Source: Jeotgalibacillus soli
GTDB taxonomy: Bacteria; Bacillota; Bacilli; Bacillales; Jeotgalibacillaceae
Direction: 5' to 3'
NCBI RefSeq assembly: GCF_000829435.1
Contig: NZ_JXRP01000006.1
Coordinates: forward strand, 62,001 to 126,000
DNA: 64,000 nt
Under the pieces are notes generated by a model that had not been told where the DNA came from, did not search any database, and saw nothing but the letters and a program-made list of their open reading frames with translations. The translations under genes were made by a program, and so were the position numbers. Positions 63,509 to 64,000 of the stretch are shown here, in pieces. Positions within the stretch are counted from its first letter, which is position 1, and every line of letters begins with the position of its first letter.

Positions 63509-64000
63509 TCTGGCTTTTTTTAGGTACACTCTTTTTCTTTTTACTACTGGGTATTCCTGTAGCAATTTCGATGTTAATTAGTGCGATTGTTATGCTGAGC
63601 GCACTTGGTCTCTTTGATACAGCCATTATTGGTGAGTATTTAACGAAGGGTGCCAATAACTTTTCATTAATGGCGATTCCTTTCTTTATCCTGACTGGTG
63701 AAATCATGAACGTCGGGGGAGTATCGAAGCGTATCGTAGAATTTGCTACAGCTCTATTTGGGCATATTCGCGGTGGATTAGGCTACGTAACTATTGTTGC
63801 CGGCGTTATCTTTGCAGGTCTATCCGGGTCGGCAGTTGCTGATACAGCTGCACTGGGAGCGATTCTAATTCCGATGATGATTGCAAGAGGATACAATAAA
63901 AACAGTTCAACCGGTTTAGTTGCCGCTTCCGGGATTATTGGAACGATTATTCCGCCAAGTATCCCGATGATTTTATTTGGGGTTGTGGGTGGAGTATCGA
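63505..64000 (+). CDS. dctM: TRAP transporter large permease (DctM), 5' part
   Basis: 165 codons visible before the window ends; the whole protein should be about 425 aa. Multi-pass with LLLGIPVAISMLISAIVML, IPFFILTGEIMNVGGVSKRI, AGVIFAGLSGSAVADTAALG and GTIIPPSIPMILFG, all classic DctM. Uses a sodium gradient to drive uptake. GAAGGAG ribosome site lies inside the end of dctQ. Confidence 0.93.
   Translation, partial: MIWLFLGTLFFFLLLGIPVAISMLISAIVMLSALGLFDTAIIGEYLTKGANNFSLMAIPFFILTGEIMNVGGVSKRIVEFATALFGHIRGGLGYVTIVAGVIFAGLSGSAVADTAALGAILIPMMIARGYNKNSSTGLVAASGIIGTIIPPSIPMILFGVVGGVS

Overview
The window is about 41% GC by eye and reads as the chromosome of an endospore-forming member of the Bacillaceae outside the B. 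subtilis group. Evidence: strong AGGAGG-type ribosome sites with many TTG and GTG starts, a small acid-soluble spore protein gene (sspN-like), a citR-citA pair, lutABC, a KatX-like catalase behind a SigB/SigF-like promoter, a perfect SigW-type promoter before a pspC gene, CcpA cre sites and a Mn2+ (yybP-ykoY) riboswitch. The remains of an ectoine-type uptake operon hint at a salt-tolerant lifestyle (inference).

Layout. 1-7.1 kb: small membrane proteins, a truncated chemoreceptor, YkvI, proline dehydrogenase, Cu/Zn SOD lipoprotein, DUF4385, nucleotidyltransferase-like and EamA genes. 7.1-11.5 kb: a giant secreted S8 protease with wall-binding repeats. 11.5-15.3 kb: gene-poor, decaying DNA with VOC, NnrD and sspN genes. 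15.3-21.2 kb: gabD, then a tandem duplication of a merR-CBS transporter unit whose second merR is dead. 21.2-31 kb: hydrolases, lutABC, and a Mn-riboswitch operon (spo0M-like, terC). 31-37.5 kb: a repeat patchwork with DUF3243, catalase, a tRNA-like structured RNA, many pseudogenes, pspC, and a DnaA-box cluster. 37.5-38.4 kb: an ehuB-ehuA deletion chimera. 38.6-52.9 kb: a complete molybdenum cofactor, molybdate uptake and formate dehydrogenase block. 53-55.1 kb: citR/citA. 57.4 kb to the end: a KdgR-controlled sugar-acid operon with a TRAP transporter, cut by the window edge.

How genes work together. ModAB imports molybdate; MoaABCDE, MoeA/B and MobA/B turn GTP and Mo into the bis-MGD cofactor; FdhD sulfurates it for the large formate dehydrogenase; the OFA-family carrier probably moves formate or oxalate. 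In the last operon an isomerase-like SIS protein, an Ldh-family oxidoreductase, KDG kinase and KDPG aldolase form a route from an imported sugar acid to pyruvate and glyceraldehyde 3-phosphate, repressed by KdgR and by CcpA through a perfect cre.

Most notable non-coding items: (1) a roughly 196-nt RNA at 33907-34102 (minus) with tRNA acceptor, D and T arms but a 144-nt structured insert where the anticodon arm should be; (2) three intergenic arrays of ~21-nt units built on GGCYTGTAAAT; (3) hairpins between Shine-Dalgarno and TTG start in both copies of the CBS gene; (4) GC-rich palindromic-ended repeats next to truncated genes, one carrying a MITE. Short accessory genes carry many single-base indels while long genes are intact, so the decay looks mostly real, but some indels sit in homopolymers and should be checked against reads.
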